Position numbers and translations under genes: made by a program | In this document: positions 8,808 through 17,626 of the stretch, piece by piece | Numbering within the stretch: the first letter of the stretch is position 1 | How the letters are laid out: each line of letters starts with the position of its first letter | NCBI GenBank assembly: GCA_902465105.1 | Contig: CABQLM010000004.1 | Span: 1 to 64,000, forward strand | DNA length: 64,000 nucleotides | Source: an uncultured Collinsella sp. | GTDB lineage: Bacteria > Actinomycetota > Coriobacteriia > Coriobacteriales > Coriobacteriaceae | Direction of reading: 5' to 3' | Notes under the pieces: model-generated | Database searches by the model: none | What the model saw: only the letters and a program-made list of their open reading frames with translations | Told to the model about the DNA's origin: nothing

Positions 8808-9106
8808 ATCTCAATCTGTAACAGTAACTCGGCAAAATCAACCTCAGATGTTACAGATTGAGATGATTTGTTTCGGGCCCTTCCGTCTGTCTCGTTCTGT
8901 AACAGTAAGGGTCTATTTCGACGTCTAGTTGTTACAGTTCGAGACATTCGAATCCCCCTCAAGGCAAAATCTCAATCTGTAACAGCAACTCGGCAAATTC
9001 AGCCTCAGATGTTACAAATTGAGACAAAGGGACGACGCGGTTCGGAAGTATCTCAATCTGTAACATCTAGCCTGCTTTTAACGGTCTGGTTGTTACAGAC
9101 TTAGAC
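8808..9106. repeat. Array of four 57-bp dyads (eight alternating 16-bp half-repeats)
   Basis: Four units, 8808-8864, 8889-8945, 8969-9025 and 9050-9106, are each exactly 57 bp: a 16-bp left arm like ATCTCAATCTGTAACA, a 25-bp centre and a 16-bp right arm like TGTTACAGATTGAGAT. Unit starts are 81, 80 and 81 bp apart, with 23-24 bp between units, so half-repeats alternate in orientation about every 40 bp. Unit 1 arms pair perfectly; unit 2 has two mismatches. Centres of units 1 and 3 are almost the same (CTCGGCAAA, CCTCAGA); those of units 2 and 4 differ. No ORF covers it. It could be a repeated protein-binding site, a chain of RNA hairpins (a terminator follows at 9127-9158) or a mobile repeat. 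Confidence 0.9.
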
Positions 9107-9126
9107 AAACCGGTAGACAACAAAAG

Positions 9127-9158
9127 CGGCAATGCCTGTGATGGACGTTGCCGTTTTT
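9127..9158 (+). terminator. Intrinsic terminator after the inverted-repeat array
   Basis: The stem CGGCAA with TTGCCG is followed by TTTTT on the plus strand. There is no ORF directly upstream on this strand, which suggests that the array region itself is transcribed rightwards. Confidence 0.6.
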
Positions 9159-9190
9159 CTATTGAGAAAACTACTCGGTTTTCGTTACTA

Positions 9191-9225
9191 ACCACCACAA
9201 TGGGGAAAGGCACCTTTGTGGTGGT
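9191..9225. repeat. Hairpin repeat ACCACCACAA, right border of the array
   Basis: Stem ACCACCACAA with TTGTGGTGGT; the loop has GGGAAAGG in place of GGGACAGG. It is a near copy of 8738-8778 in the same orientation and lies 19 bp past the DeoR-type gene's stop codon. Confidence 0.7.
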
Positions 9226-9243
9226 CTTGGCCTTGCCCCATCG

Positions 9244-9990
9244 CTAGACCGTGATGACGTTGTCCATTGCCTGGTACTTGGCGGGAACCTCACCTGCGGT
9301 AATAATCGTTGCGTCGCGGAAGTCCGCGAACTTGACGGGCGCCACCATGCCAAATTTACTGGCGTCCGAGATTACGAAGCGTTTGGCCGTATGGCGCATC
9401 GAGATGCGCTTAACCTGCGCCTCCTCGATATCGGGCGCCGTGAAGCCCTGCTCGGCGGCAATGCCATTAGAACCCCAAAAGCCACAGTTGAAGTTGTAAC
9501 GGTCCAGGGCTGCCAAGGCATCGGGGCCAACGAGCGCCTCGGTCTCGGGCTTGAGCTCGCCGCCCAGCACCACGGTGCGCATGCCGCGCAGGGCGAGATG
9601 CTGAGCATGGAGCACGGAGTCGGTCACATAGGTGACACCCTCAAGGCGCGGAAGATGCTCGATGAGTTTGAGCGTCGTCGAGCCCGAATCGATATACACA
9701 AAGCTCTCGGGCTCCACCAGCGCCGCCGCACGGGCGCAGATACGCTCCTTGTCGTCGTTATGAAGATCGCTGCGCTCATTAAGCGTTAGGTCGCGCGTCA
9801 CGTGCGCGCGCTCAAGACTCGTCGCTCCACCATGGACCTTGGCGATGCGGTGCGCTCGGTCGAGTGTCTGCAGGTCGCGCCGAATGGTAGACGCCGTCAC
9901 GCCCAGGGTATCGGCAAGCTCCGGTACGGTAACCGAGCCAGCCTGCTGCACCATAGACACGATCGCGTTGAGCCTATCTTCCGCAAGCAT
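9244..9990 (-). CDS. DeoR family transcriptional regulator
   Basis: A 248-residue DeoR-type repressor. The N-terminal winged helix-turn-helix is clear (VPELADTLGVTASTIRRDLQ, residues about 19-38). The sensor domain has the phosphosugar-binding loop YIDSGSTT (about 99-106) and the late LVGPDAL and SDASKFG motifs. Such proteins usually respond to a sugar phosphate and repress a nearby catabolic operon. It starts 3 bp after the stop of the oxidoreductase gene, so the two are co-transcribed and the regulator probably controls its own operon. Effector unknown. Confidence 0.87.
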   Translation of the reverse strand: MLAEDRLNAIVSMVQQAGSVTVPELADTLGVTASTIRRDLQTLDRAHRIAKVHGGATSLERAHVTRDLTLNERSDLHNDDKERICARAAALVEPESFVYIDSGSTTLKLIEHLPRLEGVTYVTDSVLHAQHLALRGMRTVVLGGELKPETEALVGPDALAALDRYNFNCGFWGSNGIAAEQGFTAPDIEEAQVKRISMRHTAKRFVISDASKFGMVAPVKFADFRDATIITAGEVPAKYQAMDNVITV

Positions 9991-9993
9991 CGC

Positions 9994-11076
9994 TTACTCC
10001 TCCTCGGGGTACACGACTCCCCAGTCGGCGCGAAGCTTGGTCATAAGCCCCATAACATCAGAAGCATAATCCAGCAGCTCGCGCTTGGAGTCGTCGCCGG
10101 CAACGGCCTTCTCAAGATCGGCCATCTCATAGCAAAGAGCGTAAGCCTCGGTGCCGGCGTGGACCTCCTCGCGGTGGCCGTCCGAAGTCCACACGATGGT
10201 CGCGTGATCGGCGCGCGGATAATCGTTGACCTCGATATAGCACTTGTCGAAGCTGATGACCGAGCGCTTGGGCTGCTTGGAGTGGAGCGTGAGGCTCACC
10301 ACGCCCAGCTGCTGTTCGGCATTACGGCAGACGATGCCACCCGCAACGTCAACGCCGGTCTCACAGGTGTTGCCCAGCGAAACAACCTCGGCGGGCTGGC
10401 TTGCCATAAAGAGGCGCATGACGGACAGGGCATACACACCAATATCGAGCATGGCGCCACCGGCAAGGTTGCGGTTGTAGAAGCGATTGGTCAGATCGCC
10501 GTACTCCTTGTAGCTGCCAAAGTTGAGTTGAGCGAGATTCATGCGGCCGAACTCGCCAGCATCCATGCGACGACGCAGCTCCTGATATAAGGGCATGTGA
10601 AGCACCGTGGTGGCGTCCATAAGGACCACGTTATGCTCGTCGGCGATGGCGCGGGCCTCGTCGAGCTCGGCGGAATTGAGGGTGATGGCCTTTTCGCAGA
10701 GCACGTGCTTGCCAGCTGCCAGAGCGGCTCGCAAGTAGGTGATATGAGTGTTATGCGGCGTGGTGATATAGACTGCGTCAATGTTCGAATCGGCGTAGAG
10801 ATCCTCGGCCGTTTCATAGACCTTCTCGATGCCATACTGCTCGGCAAAAGCCTGGGCCTTGGACAGTGTACGATTGGCAACGCCTGCAAGCTTGCGGCCT
10901 GCAAGGGCGAGAGACTGGGCCATCTGGTTGGCGATAACACCGCACCCGATCACAGCCCAGCGGAGCTCGGGAGCCGTAAAAATATCTTCGGGGAACGGCT
11001 GATCCTGGACCGAGGCAAACGCCGCCTTAGCGGCTGCTTCGGCGTCGAGCGGAGCCTGTTTGGAATCTGCCATCAT
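9994..11076 (-). CDS. Gfo/Idh/MocA family NAD(P)-dependent oxidoreductase
   Basis: A 360-residue dehydrogenase. The Rossmann fold starts at about residue 35 with WAVIGCGVIANQMAQSLA; the conserved EKA motif is seen in VLCEKAITLNSAELDEA, with the substrate domain after it (GGAMLDIGVYALSVM). Relatives oxidise sugars, inositols or dihydrodiols; the substrate cannot be named. It starts ATGATG; the second ATG (11073) has the better spacing from GGAGG. It is first gene of a two-gene operon with the DeoR-type regulator, which supports carbohydrate catabolism. Confidence 0.85.
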   Translation of the reverse strand: MMADSKQAPLDAEAAAKAAFASVQDQPFPEDIFTAPELRWAVIGCGVIANQMAQSLALAGRKLAGVANRTLSKAQAFAEQYGIEKVYETAEDLYADSNIDAVYITTPHNTHITYLRAALAAGKHVLCEKAITLNSAELDEARAIADEHNVVLMDATTVLHMPLYQELRRRMDAGEFGRMNLAQLNFGSYKEYGDLTNRFYNRNLAGGAMLDIGVYALSVMRLFMASQPAEVVSLGNTCETGVDVAGGIVCRNAEQQLGVVSLTLHSKQPKRSVISFDKCYIEVNDYPRADHATIVWTSDGHREEVHAGTEAYALCYEMADLEKAVAGDDSKRELLDYASDVMGLMTKLRADWGVVYPEEE

Positions 11077-11354
11077 GTGCCTCCTGCGTCATCGGAAGTC
11101 CTTCATTTCTAACAGCCCTATATTCGCATAATTGTGCGCGCATTTGCTCGTGTCTGCGTGTTTATTTGCTTATCGGTCATTATTTAGCCATAGTTGGCAG
11201 TTATTTGCGCGGCTATGCGCATTATCGCGCAATGCTATGCGCGTAAAAGCGCATGCGACGATCCTTGTGAAACATAAAGGGGCGGAACACCAGAGCCCTA
11301 AAAGACAGAGTAAGCAGTGATACTCCACCCCTCTGGGGGCATCAGACATCAAAG

Positions 11355-11501
11355 GATCGTCCTAAACTGCCGACACATGGGGATCGTCCCCAGCCGCCGG
11401 CACATGCGGACGTTCCCCATATGACGCTTTCATGGCAAGACCGCCCCCATCAACTAGCCGTTTAAGAACGTCCCCAGCGACTAGCCATTTAAGTCTGTCC
11501 C
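11355..11501. repeat. Degenerate 27-bp tandem repeat in the 502-bp gap 11077-11578
   Basis: Six units with a core like GGATCGTCC, GGACGTTCC or GTCTGTCCC start at about 11355, 11382, 11408, 11438, 11466 and 11493, a period of 26-30 bp. Units 5 and 6 are preceded by ACTAGCCRTTTAAG, units 2 and 3 by GCCGRCACATG. Read on the minus strand the core is GGGGAC, like the loop motif of the dispersed hairpins. The rest of the gap (11077-11354) is AT-rich upstream sequence of the oxidoreductase gene with no gene seen. Confidence 0.6.
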
Positions 11502-11520
11502 CAATGAGTAGGGATAGAAA

Positions 11521-11550
11521 AAGGCCCGGGTGCCGTGGCATCCGGGCCTT
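11521..11550 (-). terminator. Terminator of the rplC-rplX operon
   Basis: AAGGCCCGG with CCGGGCCTT forms a strong stem just after rplX; on the minus strand it is followed by TTTTTC. It closes the ribosomal operon after rplX. Confidence 0.85.
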
Positions 11551-11578
11551 TGCTAGCAACTTAAATGTTGCGGGCAGC

Positions 11579-11884
11579 TTAGAACTTGTGGCCGCACTTC
11601 TTGCAGACGCGCAGCTTGTTCTTGCCGTCCTTCTCGTGACCGACGCGGGTAACCTTACCGCACTCGGGGCAAACGAGATTGACGTTGGAGGCATCGATAG
11701 GAGCCTCCTGCGAAACGATGCCGCCCTGCTGGTTGGCAGCGTTGGGCTTGACGGCCTTCTTGACGACCGAAACGCCCTCGACAACGACCTTGTTCTCGGC
11801 GGGGAGAGCACGCAGGATAACGCCCTGCTTGCCGCGATCCTTACCGGAAAGAACCTGGACCTTATCGCCCTTCTTGATATACAT
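11579..11884 (-). CDS. rplX: 50S ribosomal protein L24
   Basis: A 101-residue L24. [20 protein letters not shown] is the KOW motif. The C-terminus has a two-Cys-pair zinc ribbon ([18 protein letters not shown]), as in many actinobacterial L24. It begins assembly of the 50S subunit on 23S rRNA. It follows rplN by 13 bp and is the last gene of this cluster; rplE, normally next, is absent here and a terminator follows. Confidence 0.97.
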   Translation of the reverse strand: MYIKKGDKVQVLSGKDRGKQGVILRALPAENKVVVEGVSVVKKAVKPNAANQQGGIVSQEAPIDASNVNLVCPECGKVTRVGHEKDGKNKLRVCKKCGHKF

Positions 11885-11897
11885 ATATCTCCCCTAA

Positions 11898-12266
11898 CTA
11901 CAGGGTCTCGGGAGCGAGCGAGACGATCTTCATGTACTTCTTGTCACGAAGCTCGCGAGCGACGGGCCCGAAGATACGGGTGCCGACAGGCGAACCATCG
12001 TTGTTGACGACAACGCAAGCGTTCTCGTCAAAGCGAATGTAGGAGCCATCCTTGCGGCGGATCTCCTTAACGGTGCGAACGACGACGCAACGGACAACGT
12101 CCTTCTTCTTGACGTTAGCGCCAGGGGTAGCCTCCTGGACAGCACCGATGAACATATCGCCGATGCCTGCATAACGACGCTTGGAACCGCCAAGCACCTT
12201 GATGCAGCGAATCTTGCGAGCGCCGGAGTTGTCGGCGACGTTCAGCATGGTTTGCATCTGAATCAT
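11898..12266 (-). CDS. rplN: 50S ribosomal protein L14
   Basis: A 122-residue L14 of normal length: [20 protein letters not shown] at the start, [13 protein letters not shown] and [14 protein letters not shown] end. It binds 23S rRNA near the L19/S12 bridge. It sits between rpsQ and rplX in the usual order. The upstream gap to rpsQ is 118 bp, wider than the other gaps in this part of the operon, and holds no gene. Confidence 0.98.
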   Translation of the reverse strand: MIQMQTMLNVADNSGARKIRCIKVLGGSKRRYAGIGDMFIGAVQEATPGANVKKKDVVRCVVVRTVKEIRRKDGSYIRFDENACVVVNNDGSPVGTRIFGPVARELRDKKYMKIVSLAPETL

Positions 12267-12384
12267 GGTAGATGTTCCTCCGAACTAAGAACCGAAGAGA
12301 GGTGCGCAGCCTTTACGCGGCCCGTGGTATGCAAGCCAGGCATACGCACATCTTCGGAAACGTACAAGTCGTAAGAGCGACTGC

Positions 12385-12645
12385 TTATTTAGCGCGCTCG
12401 ACGACCTCGATGAGGCGCCAGCGCTTCATCTTGGACATAGGACGGGTCTCCATAACGCGGACGGTGTCGCCCACGCCAGCCGTGCACTCCTCGTCGTGAG
12501 CGTGCAGCTTCTTGGAGCTGGTCATCATCTTGCCGTACTTGGCGTGACGCTTGCGCTCGGTGACGGTGACAACGATGGTCTTGGCACCGGAGACGGAGGT
12601 AACGACACCCGTACGGACCTTACGCGAGTTACGCGAATCAGTCAT
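12385..12645 (-). CDS. rpsQ: 30S ribosomal protein S17
   Basis: An 86-residue S17: KVRTGVVTSVSGAKTIVVTV, KKLHAHDEE and the conserved GDTVRVMETRPMSKMKRWRL end. It binds 16S rRNA helices 7 and 11. It follows rpmC by 16 bp in the standard order with a GGAGAG site. Confidence 0.98.
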   Translation of the reverse strand: MTDSRNSRKVRTGVVTSVSGAKTIVVTVTERKRHAKYGKMMTSSKKLHAHDEECTAGVGDTVRVMETRPMSKMKRWRLIEVVERAK

Positions 12646-12661
12646 GTTCTCTCCTTAGGTC

Positions 12662-12877
12662 CTACTCGGCGACAGCGGACTTCTCCGCTGCGATCTCGCG
12701 GGCGCGCTGCTCCGTGAGGACGCGAGCGATGTCCTTCTTCACGGTGTTGACGCGAGCGGTGTTGTCCAGCTGGCTGGTAGCCATCTGGAAACGAAGGTTA
12801 AAGAGCTCGGCGCGCATTTCCTTCAGCTTCTCAACGAGCTGAGCGTCCGAGAGCTCACGAATCTCTGCGGGCTTCAT
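12662..12877 (-). CDS. rpmC: 50S ribosomal protein L29
   Basis: A 71-residue, two-helix L29 (EIRELSDAQLVEKLKEMRAE, ELFNLRFQMA). It lies at the exit tunnel next to L23. Its ATG overlaps the rplP stop codon, so translation is probably coupled. Confidence 0.97.
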   Translation of the reverse strand: MKPAEIRELSDAQLVEKLKEMRAELFNLRFQMATSQLDNTARVNTVKKDIARVLTEQRAREIAAEKSAVAE

Positions 12878-13380
12878 TAGTTCTCCTCCTTGGCGGCGGC
12901 GGCGTCCTCAGCAGCCCACTTGGCCTCGAGAGCGGCCTCCTCAGCCATTTCCTTCTCGATGCGCTGCTCAGCGTTCTTGGCAACCACAATCTTGGTCTTG
13001 ATGGGGAGCTTGTGCTGAGCAAGACGCAGAGCCTCGCGAGCGACCTCCTCGGGAACACCCTTGACCTCGAACATGATGCGGCCGGGCTTGACGACGGCCA
13101 CCCACTCCTCGGGGTTACCCTTACCAGAACCCATGCGAGTCTCGGCAGGCTTCTTGGTGATGGGCTTATCGGGGAAGATCGTGATGTAGACACGACCGCC
13201 ACGCTTCATGTAGCGGGTCATGGCAATACGAGCGGCCTCGATCTGACGGTTGGTGATCCAATGGGCCTCGAGAGCCTGGATACCAAACTCGCCGAAATGC
13301 AGCTCGGTATTACCCTTGGCCTGGCCCTTCATGGAGCCACGCTGCACCTTGCGGTGAAGAATACGCTTAGGGGCAAGCAC
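12877..13380 (-). CDS. rplP: 50S ribosomal protein L16
   Basis: A 167-residue L16 with the usual core: [15 protein letters not shown], the [20 protein letters not shown] stretch, and [19 protein letters not shown]. The core is about 137 residues in most bacteria; here an Ala/Glu-rich tail of about 25-30 residues is added. It starts at the last base of rpsC, so the two genes are coupled. L16 sits near the A site and central protuberance. Confidence 0.97.
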   Translation of the reverse strand: MLAPKRILHRKVQRGSMKGQAKGNTELHFGEFGIQALEAHWITNRQIEAARIAMTRYMKRGGRVYITIFPDKPITKKPAETRMGSGKGNPEEWVAVVKPGRIMFEVKGVPEEVAREALRLAQHKLPIKTKIVVAKNAEQRIEKEMAEEAALEAKWAAEDAAAAKEEN

Positions 13381-14090
13381 TACTGACCCCTCCTCTCGGA
13401 GTTACGACGACGAGGACGGGAAGAGCCCTCGAGTGCAGGGTTGGGAACAGGCTGGCCCGGGAGCTTCTCGCCCAGGTAGATCCAGACCTTCACGCCGCAA
13501 GCGCCCATGGTGGTGCTGGCGACAGCCGTGCCGTAGTCGATCTTGGCACGGAGGGTGTGCAGAGGCACGCGACCCTCGCGGTACCACTCACGACGGCCCA
13601 TCTCGGCACCGCCGAGACGACCGGAGCACTGGATACGGATGCCCTTAGCGCCGGCCTTGCGGGCGGACTGGACAGCCTTGCGCATAGCGCGACGGAAGGC
13701 AACGCGGCCCTCGAGCTGCTCGGCGATAGACTGAGCAACGAGGTTTGCGTCGAGCTCGGGGCGCTTGATCTCGACAACGTCGACGGAGAGCTGGCCCTTG
13801 GAGACGCCAGCAACCTTCTCGAGCTCGGTGCGGAGGGTATCGATCTCGGCACCCTTCTTACCGATGACAACGCCGGGGCGAGCGGTGAGGATGATAACCT
13901 TCACCTTGTCGCCAGCGCGCTCGATCTCGACGCGGGAGACAGCTGCGCGGGAAAGACGCTTCTCGAGGTACTTGCGGATCTCGAGATCGTTACCGAGGGT
14001 CTTAGCGTAATCCTTCTCTGCGAACCAGCGGGAGCGCCAGTTCTCGGTGATGCCAAGACGGAAGCCGGTGGGGTAGACTTTCTGACCCAT
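13380..14090 (-). CDS. rpsC: 30S ribosomal protein S3
   Basis: A 236-residue S3. The KH domain is clear ([18 protein letters not shown]), followed by the C-terminal S3 signature ([20 protein letters not shown]). It forms part of the mRNA entry channel. It follows rplV by 6 bp and overlaps rplP by one base. Confidence 0.98.
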   Translation of the reverse strand: MGQKVYPTGFRLGITENWRSRWFAEKDYAKTLGNDLEIRKYLEKRLSRAAVSRVEIERAGDKVKVIILTARPGVVIGKKGAEIDTLRTELEKVAGVSKGQLSVDVVEIKRPELDANLVAQSIAEQLEGRVAFRRAMRKAVQSARKAGAKGIRIQCSGRLGGAEMGRREWYREGRVPLHTLRAKIDYGTAVASTTMGACGVKVWIYLGEKLPGQPVPNPALEGSSRPRRRNSERRGQ

Positions 14091-14096
14091 ACAGCT

Positions 14097-14468
14097 TTAC
14101 GCCTCCTTTCGAGGAGCAACGACGACGGTGATGTGGGAAGTACGCTTCAGAATGCGAGAAGCGGAACCCTTGGCGCGGGGACGGATGCGCTTAAGCGTCG
14201 GACCCTCGTCAACATAGGCAGCGGCGACAACCAGGTTGTCGGCACGCAGACCGTTGTTGTTCTCGGCGTTCGCAACGGCGGAACGGAGAACCTTCTCGAC
14301 ATCCACGGCGACGGCGCGGTCGCAGAAGTGGAGGATGTCGAAGGCCTGAGCGACAGGCTTGCGGCGGATCAGATCGACCACCAGGCGGGCCTTGCTGGGG
14401 GAAACACGCACGTACTTAGCGACGGCGCGAACCTCGGTGGCCTCAGTTTCAATAGACTTAGTTGCCAT
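14097..14468 (-). CDS. rplV: 50S ribosomal protein L22
   Basis: A 123-residue L22: [19 protein letters not shown], then the extended loop [20 protein letters not shown] that lines the peptide tunnel, and RTSHITVVV at the end. It lies between rpsS and rpsC as usual. Confidence 0.98.
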   Translation of the reverse strand: MATKSIETEATEVRAVAKYVRVSPSKARLVVDLIRRKPVAQAFDILHFCDRAVAVDVEKVLRSAVANAENNNGLRADNLVVAAAYVDEGPTLKRIRPRAKGSASRILKRTSHITVVVAPRKEA

Positions 14469-14482
14469 TTACGGTTAACCCC

Positions 14483-14743
14483 CTATTTGGCCTTGTGGCC
14501 ACGGAACGTACGAGTCGGCGCGAACTCGCCGAGCTTGTGACCAACCATGGACTCGGTAACATACACGGGCACATGCTTGCGGCCGTCGTGGACGGCGATG
14601 GTGTGACCAACCATCTCGGGGAAGATGGTGGACGCGCGGGACCAAGTCTTCACGACGTCCTTCTTGCCAGCCTCGTTCATCGCGGTGATACGCGAGAGAA
14701 GGCGAGTCTCCACGAACGGGCCCTTTTTGAGACTTCTGCTCAT
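14483..14743 (-). CDS. rpsS: 30S ribosomal protein S19
   Basis: An 86-residue S19: [36 protein letters not shown] and the [13 protein letters not shown] end. It binds 16S rRNA in the head with S13. A GGAGAAAG site precedes it and it follows rplB by 32 bp. Confidence 0.98.
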   Translation of the reverse strand: MSRSLKKGPFVETRLLSRITAMNEAGKKDVVKTWSRASTIFPEMVGHTIAVHDGRKHVPVYVTESMVGHKLGEFAPTRTFRGHKAK

Positions 14744-14775
14744 AAGTGCTTTCTCCTAAAACTCGGTATCCGAAA

Positions 14776-15606
14776 TTACTTCTTACGGCGACGAATGATG
14801 TGCTGGTTCGAGACCTTCTTCTTCTTGCGCGTACGAAGGCCCTTCGTCGGCTTACCCCAGGGGGTAACGGAGGGACGACCAGAAGTGTGGTTCTTGCCCT
14901 CGCCACCGCCGTGCGGGTGGTCGACAGGGTTCATGACGGTACCGCGGACGGTCGGGCGCACGTTCATGTGACGCTTACGGCCGGCCTTGCCGATGACGAT
15001 GTTGGCGTGATCGGCGTTGCCGACCTCACCGACGGTGGCGCGGCAGGTAACGAGGATGCGGCGCATCTCGGAGGAAGGCATACGGACGATGGCGTACTTG
15101 CCCTCCTTACCCATCAGCTGGCAGGAGTTACCGGCGGAACGGGCAATAGCAGCGCCCTTGCCCGGCTGGAACTCGACGGCGTGGATGAGCGTACCGACGG
15201 GGATGTCGGCGAGGGGCAGAGCGTTGCCCGGCTTGATGTCGGCGTCAGAACCGGACATGATGGTCTGACCGACCTCGAGGCCCTTGGGGGCCAGGATGTA
15301 GCGCTTCTCACCGTCTGCGTAGTGCAGCAGAGCGATGCGAGCGGAACGGTTCGGATCGTACTCGATCGTGGCAACCTTGGCGGGCACGCCGTCCTTGTTG
15401 CGCTTGAAGTCGATCACGCGGTAACGACGCTTCACGCCGCCGCCCTGGTGGCGGGTGGTGATGCGACCGTTGTTGTTACGACCGGCCTTCTTGGGCAGGG
15501 GCTCGAGAAGAGACTTCTCGGGCTTGGTGCAGGTGATCTCGGAGAAATCGGAGATCGTCTGCCAACGCCTACCAGCGGAGGTCGGCTTAAGGTGCTTTAC
15601 AGCCAT
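14776..15606 (-). CDS. rplB: 50S ribosomal protein L2
   Basis: A 276-residue L2: [40 protein letters not shown], and the highly conserved [20 protein letters not shown] near the C-terminus, including the His needed at the peptidyl-transferase centre. The ATG at 15606 has AAAGGG upstream and matches the family start. The 179-bp gap before it is unusual for the S10 operon and may hold a promoter. Confidence 0.98.
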   Translation of the reverse strand: MAVKHLKPTSAGRRWQTISDFSEITCTKPEKSLLEPLPKKAGRNNNGRITTRHQGGGVKRRYRVIDFKRNKDGVPAKVATIEYDPNRSARIALLHYADGEKRYILAPKGLEVGQTIMSGSDADIKPGNALPLADIPVGTLIHAVEFQPGKGAAIARSAGNSCQLMGKEGKYAIVRMPSSEMRRILVTCRATVGEVGNADHANIVIGKAGRKRHMNVRPTVRGTVMNPVDHPHGGGEGKNHTSGRPSVTPWGKPTKGLRTRKKKKVSNQHIIRRRKK

Positions 15607-15785
15607 TACAATCCCTTTCAATAGGAATCCGTTAGCCATCGCAGACAGGGATTCGAGGTTCTGCCTCGGGTGCGATGACACCGGACGTATACACGGTTCC
15701 GGGCGTGTCCATTTTATACACCCAAAACCTTGAGCTCTCGCCTCCCCTATTTGGGAGGCATGAGCTCACTCAACAGCAGCGAGTC
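15607..15785 (-). promoter_or_regulatory. Possible internal promoter/operator in the rplW-rplB gap
   Basis: A 179-bp gap inside a tightly packed operon. It holds a 20-bp element, ACACGGTTCCGGGCGTGTCC (15691-15710), next to GTATAC. The same element occurs upstream of rplC (17556-17575) and rpsL (35033-35052). A hairpin CCTCCCC/GGGAGG lies at about 15742-15758. Function is inferred from recurrence. Confidence 0.45.
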
Positions 15786-16073
15786 TTAGGCCTGGTTGCC
15801 AAAGACCTCGATGGTGTCGCCCTCGGCCAGCGTGACGATGGCCTTCTTCCAAGAACGGGTCTTGCCGGCGACATAGCGCACGCGCTTGGACTTGGGCTTG
15901 ACCGTCAGGGTGTTCACGCGAACTACCTTGACGCCGAAGATCTCCTCGACAGCGTCCTTGATCTGATACTTGTTAGCATCCTTGGCGACCTCGAACGTGT
16001 ACTTGTTCAGCTCCATACCGGAGAAGGAACGCTCGGACACGATCGGACGGATGATGATCTCGTGGGCGGTCAT
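15786..16073 (-). CDS. rplW: 50S ribosomal protein L23
   Basis: A 95-residue L23: TAHEIIIRPIVSERSFSGME, then NKYTFEVAKDANKYQIKDAV and GVKVVRVNTLTVKPKSKRVR. It binds at the tunnel exit and docks trigger factor and SRP. It abuts rplD without a gap. Confidence 0.97.
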   Translation of the reverse strand: MTAHEIIIRPIVSERSFSGMELNKYTFEVAKDANKYQIKDAVEEIFGVKVVRVNTLTVKPKSKRVRYVAGKTRSWKKAIVTLAEGDTIEVFGNQA

Positions 16074-16700
16074 TTATGCAAGCACCTCCCCGAAGTGAGC
16101 GGCGATGTCGGCGGGCATCAGCACGGCGTTGTTGTTGACGAGATCGTAGGTGTTGGCCTCGTCGGCAGTGATGATGAACGTCTTGGGAATGTTGCGGAAC
16201 GACAGGTAGGCGTTGACGTCCTCATCACGAACGATGATGGTCAGACGCTTGCCCTCAAGGCCGAGAGCCTTGAGCATGGCAACGGCAGCCTTGGTGGAAG
16301 GCTTCTCGAAGCCGTAGTCGTCGACGAGCACGAGCTCGCCATCGGCCAGCTTGGCGGACAGCGCGGAGCGCATAGCCAGCTTGACCTCCTTGTTGTTCAT
16401 ACGCTTAGCGTAGGAACGGGGCTTGGGGGCGAAGACAACGCCACCGTGACGCCACTGGGCAGCACGGATGGAACCCTGGCGGGCACGGCCGGTGCCCTTC
16501 TGACGCCAAGGCTTCTTGCCGCCACCGGAAACCTCAGAGCGGCCCTTAGCAGACTGGGTGCCCTGACGCCAAGAGGCCATCTGGCACTTGACGATGTGGT
16601 GCATAACGTGGATGTTCGGCTCGATGCCGTACACCTCAGCGGCGAGCTCGGCCTCGGCGACCTTCTTGCCCTCGCTGTTCTTTACTTCAAACTTTGCCAT
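16074..16700 (-). CDS. rplD: 50S ribosomal protein L4
   Basis: A 208-residue L4. The loop reaching into the peptide tunnel is visible (GRSEVSGGGKKPWRQKGTGR, then GSIRAAQWRHGGVVF), as is the C-terminal VLVDDYGFEKPSTKAAVAML. In E. coli L4 is the autogenous repressor of the S10 operon; here rpsJ is elsewhere, so that control would have to differ. Start ATG at 16700 has a GGAGAAC site. Confidence 0.97.
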   Translation of the reverse strand: MAKFEVKNSEGKKVAEAELAAEVYGIEPNIHVMHHIVKCQMASWRQGTQSAKGRSEVSGGGKKPWRQKGTGRARQGSIRAAQWRHGGVVFAPKPRSYAKRMNNKEVKLAMRSALSAKLADGELVLVDDYGFEKPSTKAAVAMLKALGLEGKRLTIIVRDEDVNAYLSFRNIPKTFIITADEANTYDLVNNNAVLMPADIAAHFGEVLA

Positions 16701-16746
16701 TTAAGTGTTCTCCTTGGTATGACGCTGGGCTAAATGGGCTGGGCCC

Positions 16747-17367
16747 TTAGGCCATACGGATGGCGACGAGACCATTCTTGGCACCCGGGACAGCGCCCTT
16801 GACCAAGATGAGGTTCTGCTCGGCATCGATGCGGACAACGGAAAGGTTCTTGACGGTAACGCGCTCGTTACCCATGTGACCGGCCATCTTGACGCCCTTG
16901 AGGACGCGCGCAGGATAGGCGCACTGACCGATAGAACCGGGGTGACGCTGGAAGTGAGAACCATGCGTCATAGGACCGCGGCGCTGACCCCAGCGCTTGA
17001 TGCGACCCTGGAAGCCCTTACCCTTGGAGGTACCGATGACGTCGACCTTCTCGACATCAGCGAAATCAGCGACGGTGACGATCTCGCCGACCTTGTGCTC
17101 CTCGCCGTTCTCGACGCGGACCTCACGAAGGAAACGGACAGGCTCGACGCCAGCCTTGGCGAAGTGACCAGCCATGGGCTTGTTCACGTTCTTGGCCTTG
17201 ATGTCGCCGAAACCGATCTGGACGGCGTCATAGCCGTCGGTTGCCTGAGTTTTAACCTGCGAGACAGCGCAGGGGCCAGCCTGGATGACCGTGACGGGAA
17301 CGACGTTATCGTTCTCGTCCCAAACCTGGGTCATGCCAATCTTGCGGCCGAGAATCATGCTGATCAA
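16747..17367 (-). CDS. rplC: 50S ribosomal protein L3
   Basis: A 206-residue L3: [20 protein letters not shown], the signature [20 protein letters not shown] and [24 protein letters not shown] start at 17367 gives MISMILG, which aligns with the usual N-terminus; the ATG three codons later (17358) is the alternative. It is the first gene of this operon because rpsJ lies after fusA. Upstream lie a candidate operator (17556-17575) and a long hairpin (17627-17791). Confidence 0.96.
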   Translation of the reverse strand: MISMILGRKIGMTQVWDENDNVVPVTVIQAGPCAVSQVKTQATDGYDAVQIGFGDIKAKNVNKPMAGHFAKAGVEPVRFLREVRVENGEEHKVGEIVTVADFADVEKVDVIGTSKGKGFQGRIKRWGQRRGPMTHGSHFQRHPGSIGQCAYPARVLKGVKMAGHMGNERVTVKNLSVVRIDAEQNLILVKGAVPGAKNGLVAIRMA

Positions 17368-17550
17368 GATATGATCCCAACTCTCGCGTGGTCTTGGGAC
17401 AATGCGTACACCACCGAGCGTACGCCCCTAGAGGACCACTACTTACACGACGTGCTCCCCAGCCTTGTATTTCGCCCGGACTACCTGACAACCCTATTAA
17501 GCAGGCATTTTGTCCAGCCAGAATACTCCCCTGGTTTCACACAGCTGTTT

Positions 17551-17576
17551 AGTATACACGGCTGCGGGCGTATCCA
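17551..17576 (-). promoter_or_regulatory. Ribosomal-operon element upstream of rplC
   Basis: ACACGGCTGCGGGCGTATCC (17556-17575) with GTATAC beside it; on the minus strand TATACT is a plausible -10. It is one of three near copies in front of ribosomal genes. The ends form an imperfect dyad (ATACAC with GCGTAT). Confidence 0.5.
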
Positions 17577-17626
17577 TCGAGATTCATATTTCACTCACAT
17601 TGTTTACGCAGGTAAAGTGCGTGTCA

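Noticed and set aside
8808-9106. CRISPR array
   Set aside because: Half-repeats alternate in orientation, repeats are only 16 bp, centres of units 1 and 3 are shared, and there are no cas genes in the window.
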